This document shows positions 17,432 to 26,051 of a stretch of DNA of 38,455 nt, piece after piece. The notes beneath the pieces were generated by a model. That model worked only from the letters and a program-made list of their open reading frames with translations, had not been told where the DNA came from and made no database searches. Origin of the DNA: Actinomycetota bacterium (GTDB lineage: Bacteria; Actinomycetota; Thermoleophilia; Gaiellales; Gaiellaceae); assembly GCA_005883335.1 (NCBI GenBank), contig VAXM01000097.1, forward strand, positions 1 to 38,455, given 5' to 3'. Numbering within the stretch: position 1 is the first letter of the stretch; each line of letters opens with the position of its first letter. The position numbers were made by a program, and so were the translations under genes.

Positions 17432-17470
17432 CCGTTCCGTCGCTACAGAATTCGTTCCCTGGGCGGTTGC

Positions 17471-17486
17471 TTGTGACAGAGCACAA
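17471..17486. promoter_or_regulatory. Candidate Rex-type operator (atypical spacing)
   Basis: TTGTG-ACAGAG-CACAA inverted repeat 40 nt upstream of the rex start; spacer is 6 nt rather than the 8 nt in TTGTGAANNNNTTCACAA. Confidence 0.35.
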
Positions 17487-17525
17487 CCATTCTGCCAGCC
17501 CCGCGTAGCTCCGTGCGTCAGACCG

Positions 17526-17792
17526 TCACAAGCTCGGCCGCACGGAGCCAGTTTGTGCAGCGCCGAGCCGCCGGCGGAACGCGTCCTCGTGCACGTAGTA
17601 CGTGAAGACCTGCTCGCCGTCGATCTCGACGACGGGGATCAGCTCGCGGTAGCGCGCCTCCAGCTCGGGCGAGCCGTCGATCGCGATCTCCTCCAGCTCG
17701 AACTCGAGCTCCTCCCGCAGCGCGCGCACCTTCGCGAGGGCCCGCTCGCAGAGGTGACATCCAGCCGCGTGGAAGACGGAGACCCTAGGGAT
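17526..17792 (-). CDS. Glutaredoxin-like (DUF836/thioredoxin-fold) protein with CHLC motif
   Basis: In-frame from ATC at 17792: (I)PRVSVFHAAGCHLCERALAKVRALREELEFELEEIAIDGSPELEARYRELIPVVEIDGEQVFTYYVHEDAFRRRL. The first canonical start (GTG 17729) is downstream of the CHLC motif. Confidence 0.75.
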   Translation of the reverse strand: MPRVSVFHAAGCHLCERALAKVRALREELEFELEEIAIDGSPELEARYRELIPVVEIDGEQVFTYYVHEDAFRRRLGAAQTGSVRPSL

Positions 17793-19059
17793 AGAGCCCC
17801 CGAGTGATGGTCGCGTCCGCGACGCGCCCGACGGCGACGCCGTACGACGCGGGCCGCATGGCGATGTCCCGCTCCTCCGAGACGTGCCAGGTCTCGTTGA
17901 ACGCGCGCGTGACGATGTCGCGAAGCTTCGAGTTCACCTCGGGCTCCTTCCAGAAGTACTCCTGGAGGCCCTGGACCCACTCGAAGTAGGAGACCACGAC
18001 CCCTCCCGCGTTGGCGAGGATGTCCGGCAGCACGAGCACGCCCTTGTCCTCGAGGATCTCGTCAGCGCTCGGCGTGATCGGGCCGTTCGCCCCCTCGCAG
18101 ATGATCGACGCCTTCACCCTGTCCGCGTTGTCGCGCGTGATCACCTGTTCCAGCGCGCAGGGAGCGAGGACGTCGCAGTCGACCACGAGCAGCTCCTCGT
18201 TTGAGATGTCGTCGGCTCCACGCAGGCCGCGCAGGGTCCCGGTCTCCTGCTTGTGCGCGAGCGCCGCGGGAATGTCGATGCCCTTCGGGTTGTAGAGCCC
18301 GGCGGTCGAGTCCGAGACCGCCACGACCGTCGCCCCCTCCTCGGCCAGGAACCTCGCCAGGAACGAGCCGACGTTGCCGAAGCCCTGCACCGCGACGCGC
18401 AGCCCCTCGAGCCCCTGCTCCTTCTTCCGCACCGCCTCCTGGATGCAGTAGAGGCAGCCCCGCGCCGTCGCCTCAAGCCGCCCCAGCGACCCGCCCACGT
18501 TGAGCGGCTTGCCGGTGACGACGCCGAGCACCGAGTGGCCCTTGTTCATCGAATAGGTGTCGAAGATCCACGCCATCACCGTCCCGTCGGTGCCGACGTC
18601 AGGAGCCGGGATGTCCTTCTCCGGGCCGATCTCGTTGATGATCTCGCTCGTGAAACGGCGGGTCATCCGCTCGAGCTCGCCGCGCGAGAGCTTCTTCGGG
18701 TCGCAGACGACGCCGCCCTTCGCGCCGCCGAACGGGATGTTCATCAGGGCGCACTTCCACGTCATCCACATCGCCAGCGCCTTGACCTCGTCGAGCGTGA
18801 CGTCCGGGTGGTAGCGGAGGCCGCCCTTCGACGGCCCGCGCGCGACGTTGTGGGTGACCCGGTAGCCCTCGAAGGCCTGGATTGTGCCGTCGTCCAGCGT
18901 CACGGGGATCGAGACGACGAGCGCCTTCTTGCACTCCTGCAGGATGTTCACCAGCCGCTGGTCGATCGCAAAGATGTCCGCGACGCGGGCGAGCTGCTCG
19001 CGGGCGATCGCGAAGGGGTTTTCTCGGAGGTGGGACTCGGGCGCTTCGACTGTGGTCAC
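17785..19059 (-). CDS. Glu/Leu/Phe/Val dehydrogenase (glutamate dehydrogenase)
   Basis: VTLDDGTIQAFEGYRVTHNVARGPSKGGLRYHPDVTLDEVKALAMWMTWKCALMNIPFGGAKGGVVCDP...PAPDVGTDGTVMAWIFDTYS...VAVQGFGNVGSFLARFLAEEGATVVAVSDS...ANAGGVVVSYFEWVQ. Confidence 0.96.
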   Translation of the reverse strand: MTTVEAPESHLRENPFAIAREQLARVADIFAIDQRLVNILQECKKALVVSIPVTLDDGTIQAFEGYRVTHNVARGPSKGGLRYHPDVTLDEVKALAMWMTWKCALMNIPFGGAKGGVVCDPKKLSRGELERMTRRFTSEIINEIGPEKDIPAPDVGTDGTVMAWIFDTYSMNKGHSVLGVVTGKPLNVGGSLGRLEATARGCLYCIQEAVRKKEQGLEGLRVAVQGFGNVGSFLARFLAEEGATVVAVSDSTAGLYNPKGIDIPAALAHKQETGTLRGLRGADDISNEELLVVDCDVLAPCALEQVITRDNADRVKASIICEGANGPITPSADEILEDKGVLVLPDILANAGGVVVSYFEWVQGLQEYFWKEPEVNSKLRDIVTRAFNETWHVSEERDIAMRPASYGVAVGRVADATITRGLYP

Positions 19060-19113
19060 GCGTACTCCTTAGACGTGGAAAAAGTGCCGCAAACGGGGTG
19101 AGTATAGGCCGGT

Positions 19114-21619
19114 TTACTTGATGCGAAACCGGACTGCGACTCGCGTGGACGCTCCACCGGCAGTCGGCAACGCGACGAGCACGATCCGGTAGCGGCCCGG
19201 CGCGAGGCGGTTCCCGCCGGGACCGCGCCCGGTCAGGCCGAGCGCCAGCCGAGCGCCAGCTGGCCCGGGAGGAGGTCGCGCAGCCGGGCGAGCAGGCCGA
19301 GCCGCTGCTTGCCGCGCCAGAGCTCGAAGTCGAGCCGTGCCACCGGCTGGTGTCGGAAGGCTTGAAGCTCGAAGCCGAAAGCGCGATCTCCGAGAGCGCG
19401 GCCCGCGCGGGCTTGCCGAAGGTGATCGCCCACGGAATCCGCAATGGCTGCGAGCCTCGCGGAAGAAGCAGCACGGCACCCTCGGCAGAGCCGGCCGAGG
19501 GCGGGGCTCCGCGCAGGCGGGCCAGCAGCGCGACGGTCGTCGAGCCGCCCGGCTTGAGCCGCACGTGCTTCGGCTTCGCGATGATCTCCAGCCCGCCCTG
19601 GCCCACGCTGCGGATGCGCACCCGAAAGAGCCGGGACGAGACGTTGTGCAGCGTCAGCCGCTCGAGCGAGTGCCAGCCGTCGCCGCGCGCGTTCCCGAAC
19701 GCGAGCGTGTCCGGCTCCGCGGTGAGCTCGGTCGCCGCGGCGGCGCCCACATCGACGAGCCCTCCGCCCTGCGCCGTGACGCTCGTCTCGGTCAACGGGC
19801 TCGCCGTCCCGGCCAGCAGGCTCTTCAGGTCGGATGCGCTCAGGTCGGTGCGGAGCTGGGCCAGCAGCGCGGCAGCGCCGGTCAGGACCGCGGCGGCGGC
19901 GCTCGAGCCGTTGACCGTGCCGAACCGGGGTGTGCCGTCGTCGTTCCGGCCGGCCTCGGCGGTCGCGAGCACGACCCCCGGCGCCGCGACATCGGGCTTG
20001 ACGCGCCCGTCGAAGGCGAGCCCGTGCGACGAGAATGGCGCGATCTGCGCGGAGGTGCCGTTGCGCGCGGTATCCGGCAGCCCGATCGAGACGACCGGGT
20101 GGCCGCCGCGCTCGAGCGAGGCCACGGCCAGCTCGCCCACGCGTGCGGGAACGCTCACGACCGGCACGTCGACGGCCTCGTCGAGCCCGAGCCCCCCGGC
20201 GGGCAGATCGATCCCGTAGACGACGACCGCGCGCGCTCCGGCCTGCACCGCGTTCTCGATCGCCGTGCGCGGGTCGCTTCCGGCGCGGATCAGGGCGGCG
20301 CGGCCGGCGACGAGGCTGAGGCCGTGGCCGTTGTAGAAATCGGCCGGATCGGGGCCCGACCCGCGCGGGCTCGCGAGCTCGAGCGCGACCGGATGCTCCG
20401 AGACGACCGCGCCCGCGAGCGGAAGCCGCCGGTCCAGCAGCAGCTGCAGGCCGCTGCGCACCGCGACGGGAACCTCTTCCGCCTGCGTGCGCAGGTCGAC
20501 CGCGCCGACCGTGAGCGCGGCAGGGGCCCCACCGGGGCTCGCGATGCTGCCGTAGCCAGGACCGGCGGGGCCGTCGTTTCCGGCGGGCGCGACGACGAGC
20601 GTGTCGAGGTCCAGCGCGCCGAGGATCGCGCGCGCCTCCGGCGAGTCCGCGAAGGCCGCATACGAGGCGGCGACGCCGATCAACGCGATCCGCGCCGCGT
20701 CGTGGGCGTCCCCGTCGAGATTCGGATCGACCGCGCGCTCGAGGCCGGCGATCAGCTGATCGGTGCGGGAGTAGACGGCCCAGCTCCCCTTCAGGTCGCG
20801 CTGCCAGCCCGCCACGCGGATCGGGAGCACCGACGCGCCGGTCGCCGCTCCCGAGATCCCGCCCGGGCCGCCGGCACCGACGAGCAGGCCCGCCATCTCC
20901 GTTCCGTGCTCCTCGACCCGGCTCGAGTCCGCCGGATCGACGACCGCGGGAGCGCCGCTCCGAACATCGGGATCGACCACGTTGATCCCGGACAGGATCC
21001 GCCCGCGCAGGTACGGGTGAGCGCTGTCGACGCCCGTGTCGAGGAGCGCGATCGTGACCCCGCGGCCGTCGTAGCCGGGCAGCGCGACCGAGGGCAGGCT
21101 CCCCGCTCCGAGGGCGATGCCTTCGCGGCCGAGGAGCTTCGACGAGATCGAGGCGGGATAGGCGACCCGCACCGGATAGACGCCGGCCACCTCGGACCGT
21201 CGCTCGAGCAGCGCAACCGCGCGCGCGTCGAGCGGCGCCGAGAACCCGTTCAGGACGCGCGCGAAGCTGAATTCCACACGGATCTGGATCCCGTGGATGC
21301 TGAGCTGCGTGAGCAGGCGCTTCTGCGCGGCGATCGCGGCCCTCGTCCAGTTGTGCTCCTGCTGCTGGGTCGCGAAGCCACCGTGGGCGGCCACCTGCTG
21401 CGCCATCGACGGCGCCTTCAGCACGACGAGCATCCGCTGGCCGACTTCGACGCTGGGCCGCGCTCCGCCGACAAGGCCGCGCCACGACGAGGCCTGAGAG
21501 CCGAGCGAGCGCTGGCGCGTGCCGCCGACGCCGAAGCCGACCACCAAAAGCGTCGCGGCGAGGACGATGATCGCCGCAGGCGCCAAGTTCCTGACCTCAG
21601 ACAGCCTGGGCGTACGCAT
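19114..21619 (-). CDS. S8 family (subtilisin-like) serine peptidase, frame-disrupted near the C-terminus
   Basis: Catalytic motifs ALLDTGVDSAHPYL (Asp), EEHGTEMAGLL (His), GTVNGSSAAAAVLTGAAALL (Ser). The C-terminal segment is spread over three frames ending ...LGLTGRGPGGNRLAPGRYRIVLVALPTAGGASTRVAVRFRIK* at 19114. Confidence 0.8.
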
Positions 21620-22538
21620 CCAGCGCAAGATAACGAGGGTACGGGATTGCGTCCGCGTAGCGGGCGGCCGAGGCGATCATCGCCGCGTTGTCGGTGCAGA
21701 GCTCGAGCGGCGGCGCGACGGCGTCCGGGAGCGCGGCGCGGAGCTCCGAGTTGGCAGCGACACCACCGACGATTGCGATCTGTTCAGCGCCTGCGCGCTC
21801 GGCAGCTTCGAGGGCTCTCTCGGACAGCGCCCGTACGATCGCGCGCTGGTAGCTCGCGGCGAGGTCGGCCTTGCGCGCCTCCAGGTCGCCGAGCGACCGG
21901 ATCTCGTAGAGCAACGCCGTCTTCACGCCCGAGAACGAGAAGTCGAGCCCCGGGACGCGTGCGACCGGGAAGGCAAAGGCCTCCGGGTCGCCTTCTCGCG
22001 CGAGGCGGTCGATCTCAGCGCCGCCTGGATAGCCGAGGCCGAGCAGCCTGGCGCCTTTGTCGAAGGCTTCGCCCGCCGCGTCATCGAGCGTCGAGCCGAG
22101 CAGCGTGAACGAGCCGCGCTCCCGGACGTCGAGCAGCAGCGTGTGCCCACCACTCGCGAGCAGGCAGACGAACGGCGGCTCGAGCGGGTCAGGCTCGAGG
22201 TAGAGCGACGCGACGTGACCCTGCAGGTGGTCGACGGGAATAAGCGGGAGCTGCCAGGCCCACGCGAGCGCCTTCGCGGCCGAGAGCCCGACCAGCAGCG
22301 CCCCGATCAGGCCGGGTCCCCGTGTCACTGCAACGGCGTCGACGTCGTGACCGTTCAGCGCCTCGCGGATTACCGGGAGGACGAGCTCGAGGTGGTGCCG
22401 CGAGGCCACCTCGGGAACGACTCCCCCGAAGCGCGAGTGGAGATGCGCCTGCGAGGAGACGACGTTGCTCTTGATCTCTCCGCCGTCGACCACCGCCGCG
22501 GCGGTCTCGTCGCAAGAGGTCTCGATCCCGAGGATCAT
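21597..22538 (-). CDS. tsaD: tRNA N6-adenosine threonylcarbamoyltransferase TsaD
   Basis: MILGIETSCDETAAAVVDGG...GGVVPEVASRHHLELVLPVI...VTRGPGLIGALLVGLSAAKALA...VDHLQGHVASLYLE...SFSGVKTALLY...GGVAANSELRAAL. Confidence 0.97.
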   Translation of the reverse strand: MILGIETSCDETAAAVVDGGEIKSNVVSSQAHLHSRFGGVVPEVASRHHLELVLPVIREALNGHDVDAVAVTRGPGLIGALLVGLSAAKALAWAWQLPLIPVDHLQGHVASLYLEPDPLEPPFVCLLASGGHTLLLDVRERGSFTLLGSTLDDAAGEAFDKGARLLGLGYPGGAEIDRLAREGDPEAFAFPVARVPGLDFSFSGVKTALLYEIRSLGDLEARKADLAASYQRAIVRALSERALEAAERAGAEQIAIVGGVAANSELRAALPDAVAPPLELCTDNAAMIASAARYADAIPYPRYLALDAYAQAV

Positions 22539-22567
22539 CCCTCGCGCCCCTGACCGGCTTCGCCACC

Positions 22568-22652
22568 GGGCGGCGGAGCCGCCCTCCGCGAAGCCTCGCT
22601 TCGCTGGCCGTGCTCCAGCCGTGAGTCCGTGCCTCCAGCACTGTCCTCACGG
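22568..22652. repeat. Cluster of three tandem hairpins in the tsaD leader
   Basis: GGGCGGC-GGA-GCCGCCC (22568-22584), GCGAAGC-CTC-GCTTCGC (22588-22604), CCGTGAG...CTCACGG (22619-22652) with an inner GTGC/GCAC stem. Confidence 0.7.
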
Positions 22653-22698
22653 CCTACGCACACCCAGCGAACCGTCAGGAACGCGAGGGCCAGTGAAC

Positions 22699-23178
22699 TC
22701 ACGAGGATCGAGCTACTGGTTCCTGGACCGGGTCCTTCCACATGATGAGCGCGTCCTCGCGGTTGTCCGTGTAGTAGCCACGCCGGACGCCGCGCGGCTT
22801 GAAGCCGAGGCGCTCGTAGAGCTTGATCGCGCCCGTGTTCGAGACGCGCACCTCGAGCGTGTAGCCGCGGCGGCTGCGGCCGGAAGTCAGGTCGAAGAGC
22901 CGGTTCATCAGCATCGAGGCGATCCCCTGGCGGCGGTAGTCGGGCCGGACCGCGATGTTCATCACGTGCCACGCATCGACGTAGCGCGAGATGACGAGGT
23001 AGCCGACGAGCCGGCCCGAGTCCACATCGTGCGCCCCGAGGCAGAGCGACGACGGCTTCGAGAGCTCGCTCGCGAACATCGAGCGCGACCACGGGGTGGG
23101 ATAGGAGCTGCGCTCGATCTCCTCGATCTCGGCGAGATCGCGTAACTCGAGGCGTTTGAGCTCGATCTGATTCGTCAC
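22699..23178 (-). CDS. rimI: Ribosomal protein S18-alanine N-acetyltransferase RimI
   Basis: LRDLAEIEEIERSSYPTPWSRSMFASEL...GRLVGYLVISRYVDAWHVMNIAVRPDYRRQGIASMLMNRLF...YTLEVRVSNTGAIKLYERLGFKPRGVRRGYYTDNREDALIMWKD. Confidence 0.95.
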   Translation of the reverse strand: MTNQIELKRLELRDLAEIEEIERSSYPTPWSRSMFASELSKPSSLCLGAHDVDSGRLVGYLVISRYVDAWHVMNIAVRPDYRRQGIASMLMNRLFDLTSGRSRRGYTLEVRVSNTGAIKLYERLGFKPRGVRRGYYTDNREDALIMWKDPVQEPVARSS

Positions 23179-23774
23179 GAGCTCGTCTCCGCGTCCGGCA
23201 CGCGCAGGTAGAGCGGCTCGATCTGCTCGGCCGGGCCGAAGTCGCCCGCGAGCGCCGCGTGGAAGCGGGCCCGTGGGAGATGGCGTTCGTCGTCGTCCGG
23301 AGGAATCTCGGCGCCGCGCGACTCGAGGACGGCGCGGTAGCGGAGCGCCCCGTCGCCGACGCAGACGGTCCCGGGCTCGAGCTCGAGCTCCTCGGGCTTC
23401 CGCACCACCGGCTCGGGCCCATCGAGGACGAAGACCTCGCGTCGGCCCGCATCGACGACCGGCAGCGCACCCGGCGAGCCGGCGGCCAGCGCGCGGAGCG
23501 TCGAGACACCGGCGACCGGGACGTCGAGCGCGAAGGCCAGCCCGCGCGCCGCAGCGAGCCCGAGTCGCAGGCCGGTGAAGCTGCCCGGCCCGGTCCCGAC
23601 TACAAGCCCCGTCAAATCGCGCTGCTCGGCCCCGGCTTCGCGCAGCAGCTCGTCAGCGTCCTCGAGCACGCTGACGGCCCGGGAGACCCGTTCTCCCAGC
23701 ACCGTTCCGTCCCGCACGAGCGCCGCCGTGGCAACGCGCGTCGCGGTGTCAAAAGCGAGAGTCAGCACCCCCAA
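23175..23774 (-). CDS. tsaB: tRNA threonylcarbamoyladenosine biosynthesis protein TsaB
   Basis: MGVLTLAFDTATRVATAALVRDGTVLGERVSRA...LTGLVVGTGPGSFTGLRLGLAAARGLAFALDVPVAGVSTLRALA. Confidence 0.95.
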   Translation of the reverse strand: MGVLTLAFDTATRVATAALVRDGTVLGERVSRAVSVLEDADELLREAGAEQRDLTGLVVGTGPGSFTGLRLGLAAARGLAFALDVPVAGVSTLRALAAGSPGALPVVDAGRREVFVLDGPEPVVRKPEELELEPGTVCVGDGALRYRAVLESRGAEIPPDDDERHLPRARFHAALAGDFGPAEQIEPLYLRVPDAETSS

Positions 23775-24207
23775 AAATGCCGTCTAGCAGGGCTTCTTCC
23801 GAGCTTTCGAGCGTGATCAGTCTATGCGTCGGGTCCATGTGCGACAAACGTACCTCCACACGGACGGGCGGTAGCGCGCCGGCCGCCGCCTCGGGCCATT
23901 CGACGAAGCAGATGGCGTCCTCGAAGTACGGCTCGAGGTCGCCCCACTCGGCCGCCGAGACGCCCTGGAAGCGGAAGAGATCGAGGTGTGAGACGTCCGG
24001 ATCGCCCGGGTAGCGGTGGCCGACGGTGAAGGTCGGGCTCGTCACGTGCGCAGTGATCCCGAACTCGCGGCAGGCGCCGCGGACGAAGGTGGTCTTGCCG
24101 CTGCCGAGCTCGCCCGAGACCGTGACGACGTCGCCGGCCGCGAGCTCGCGCGCGAGCCGCCCTGCTACGGCTTCGGTCTCCGCCGGCGAGGCGGAGGAGA
24201 ACTCCAC
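23749..24207 (-). CDS. tsaE: tRNA threonylcarbamoyladenosine biosynthesis ATPase TsaE
   Basis: AGRLARELAAGDVVTVSGELGSGKTTFVRGACREFGITAHVTSPTFTVGHRYPGDPDVSHLDLFRFQGVSAAEWGDLEPYFEDAICFVEWPEAA. Confidence 0.96.
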   Translation of the reverse strand: MEFSSASPAETEAVAGRLARELAAGDVVTVSGELGSGKTTFVRGACREFGITAHVTSPTFTVGHRYPGDPDVSHLDLFRFQGVSAAEWGDLEPYFEDAICFVEWPEAAAGALPPVRVEVRLSHMDPTHRLITLESSEEALLDGIFGGADSRF

Positions 24208-24846
24208 CTAGAACAGGCCGAGCTGGACCGCGGGCTCGGCCGCGACCTCGACGAGCGGCGGTGCGGCCTCGACAGGCGGCGCGACCGTCCGCCCGAGGAG
24301 CTCCGGCAGGCGCGCGAAGTCCTGCTCGAGCACGGTCAGCATCGCGGGCGTGTAGAGCGCGGCTGCCGGGTGGTAGAGCGGGTAGAGCAGGACGTCGAAC
24401 GAGCCGACCTTGAGCCGCTGCTCCTGCCCGTGGACGCGCGTGATTCCAGTCTCCTTGCCGCTCAGCTGCTTCGTTGCGTGATTGCCGAGGGTCGCGATCA
24501 CCTTCGGCCGGATCAGCTCGACCTGGCGGAACAGGTACGGCTCGCAGGCCTCCTTCTCGTCCGGCACCGGATCGCGGTTGCCGGGAGGCCGGCACTTGAG
24601 GACGTTGCAGATGTAGACGTGGCTCCGCTCGAGCCCGATCCCCGCCAGCAGCTTGTCGAGCAGCTTGCCGGCTTGGCCCACGAACGGGATGCCCTGCTTG
24701 TCCTCGTGGAAGCCGGGCGCCTCGCCGACGAACATCAGGTCCGCGTTCGGATCTCCGACGCCGAAGACGACCTGAGTCCGGCCCTCGGCGAGTCGGCAGC
24801 GCGTGCAGCCCGCTACCTCTCGGGCAAAAGCTTCGAGCTCGGTCAA
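24208..24846 (-). CDS. Type-4 [4Fe-4S] uracil-DNA glycosylase
   Basis: [92 protein letters not shown]...YHPAAAL. TTG start at 24846 gives [14 protein letters not shown]. Confidence 0.93.
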   Translation of the reverse strand: MTELEAFAREVAGCTRCRLAEGRTQVVFGVGDPNADLMFVGEAPGFHEDKQGIPFVGQAGKLLDKLLAGIGLERSHVYICNVLKCRPPGNRDPVPDEKEACEPYLFRQVELIRPKVIATLGNHATKQLSGKETGITRVHGQEQRLKVGSFDVLLYPLYHPAAALYTPAMLTVLEQDFARLPELLGRTVAPPVEAAPPLVEVAAEPAVQLGLF

Positions 24847-24850
24847 ATGC

Positions 24851-25057
24851 TCAGCCGCAGCCACACGAACCGCCGCAACAGCCGCCACCGGACGATCCGT
24901 AGCTGGGCTGCTCGGCGGTGCCGTGCGTCGCGAAGACCGAGAACTGCTTGCGCACGTTCGAGGAAGCGCAGTCCGGGCAGTCCGGCTGCTCGCCGTTTCG
25001 GACGAGCTCCTCGAAGTGCGACTCGCACTCCATGCAGACGTACTCGTAGATCGGCAC
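24851..25057 (-). CDS. FmdB-family zinc ribbon protein with Gly/Cys-rich tail
   Basis: VPIYEYVCMECESHFEELVRNGEQPDCPDCASSNVRKQFSVFATHGTAEQPSYGSSGGGCCGGSCGCG; GTG start at 25057. Confidence 0.9.
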   Translation of the reverse strand: MPIYEYVCMECESHFEELVRNGEQPDCPDCASSNVRKQFSVFATHGTAEQPSYGSSGGGCCGGSCGCG

Positions 25058-25154
25058 CGTGTCAGCAGACCCTAGCAACGGGTCCGCATGATCGACGCTG
25101 AACCGGACGGAGGGACGTTTGACCTGAGCTGGGTGATCTGTTTGTGTCGGCGCT

Positions 25155-26051
25155 CTGAGACCAGCTCTCGCACTGGCATTCGCGTCCCTGCTCCTGCTCG
25201 TTCCAAACGCAGCGTCCGCCCGGCGCGGAGAAAGCGCGTCCGGGCGGACGAGCGGAAGCTGGCCCGCCTGGTCACCGAACGGCCGCAAGATCGCGTTCAC
25301 GAGCGTGAGCCTGTCCGCCTCCAGCATCGACGTCTATTCGATGAACGCGGACGGGAGCGCGCAACGCCGCCTGACGCGCGCGCCGGGGCTCGACACCTAC
25401 GCAGCCTGGTCTCCGGACAGCCGCCACCTCGTGTTCGCGGCCGGGCGTGGCATATCGGCCGTCACCTTGGAGCTCTACGTCATGAACGCGGACGGCAGCG
25501 GCCGACGCCAGTTGACCCGCATGGGCGCGTTGTCGGCGATGCCTGCCTGGTCGGACGACGGCAAGAAGATCGCGTTCGAGATCGACGCCTTGCCCGCTGC
25601 TGTGTGGGTGATGAACGCGGATGGGAAACGACGGCACCGGCTGACGCCTAGGAGCGAAAGCGACTACAACCCCGCGTGGTCGCCGAACGGCCGCCGAATC
25701 GCCTTCGCACGCAAGCAGGGCGGCAACGTCGACATCTACGTGATGAACGCGGACGGAAGCCACGAGCGCCGCCTGACCCACACGCGGAGAGTCGACGCCA
25801 AGCCGGCCTGGTCGCCGAACGGCCACCGGATTGCCTTCCAGAGCAACCGCGACGGCAACTTCGAGGTGTACGTGATGAGCGCTGACGGCAGCAACCAGCG
25901 CCGGCTGACCCGAAACGGAGACGAGGACAGCAATCCCACGTGGGCGCCCGACAGCAAGAGGATCGCCTTCCAGAGCGATCGGTCCGGAGATTTCGAGATC
26001 TGGGTGATGAAGGCGGACGGCACCGCGGCGCGCCAGTTGACTCGAGGCTAG
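25155..26051 (+). CDS. Secreted TolB-like/PD40 beta-propeller protein
   Basis: Repeats of (P)AWSPNGRRIAFxSxRDGNFEVYVMNADGSxxRRLT. The signal peptide LRPALALAFASLLLLVPNAASA and first blade (SWPAWSPNGRKIAFTSV) lie upstream of the ORF-track start at 25305, in frame from CTG 25155. Confidence 0.82.
   Translation: MRPALALAFASLLLLVPNAASARRGESASGRTSGSWPAWSPNGRKIAFTSVSLSASSIDVYSMNADGSAQRRLTRAPGLDTYAAWSPDSRHLVFAAGRGISAVTLELYVMNADGSGRRQLTRMGALSAMPAWSDDGKKIAFEIDALPAAVWVMNADGKRRHRLTPRSESDYNPAWSPNGRRIAFARKQGGNVDIYVMNADGSHERRLTHTRRVDAKPAWSPNGHRIAFQSNRDGNFEVYVMSADGSNQRRLTRNGDEDSNPTWAPDSKRIAFQSDRSGDFEIWVMKADGTAARQLTRG

Noticed and set aside
18599-21628. 1009-aa continuous protease ORF
   Set aside because: The last ~240 residues run out of frame through the protease C-terminus and into gdh; the real C-terminus lies in other frames and ends at 19114.
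19337-22108. 923-aa plus-strand ORF antisense to the S8 protease and tsaD
   Set aside because: Antisense GC artefact spanning several genuine minus-strand genes; low-complexity Arg/Gly/Ala/Asp content.
25340-26040. Recurring DNA motif ATGAACGCGGACGG within the TolB-like gene
   Set aside because: Explained by the repeated YVMNADG blade motif of the propeller, not a separate DNA repeat.
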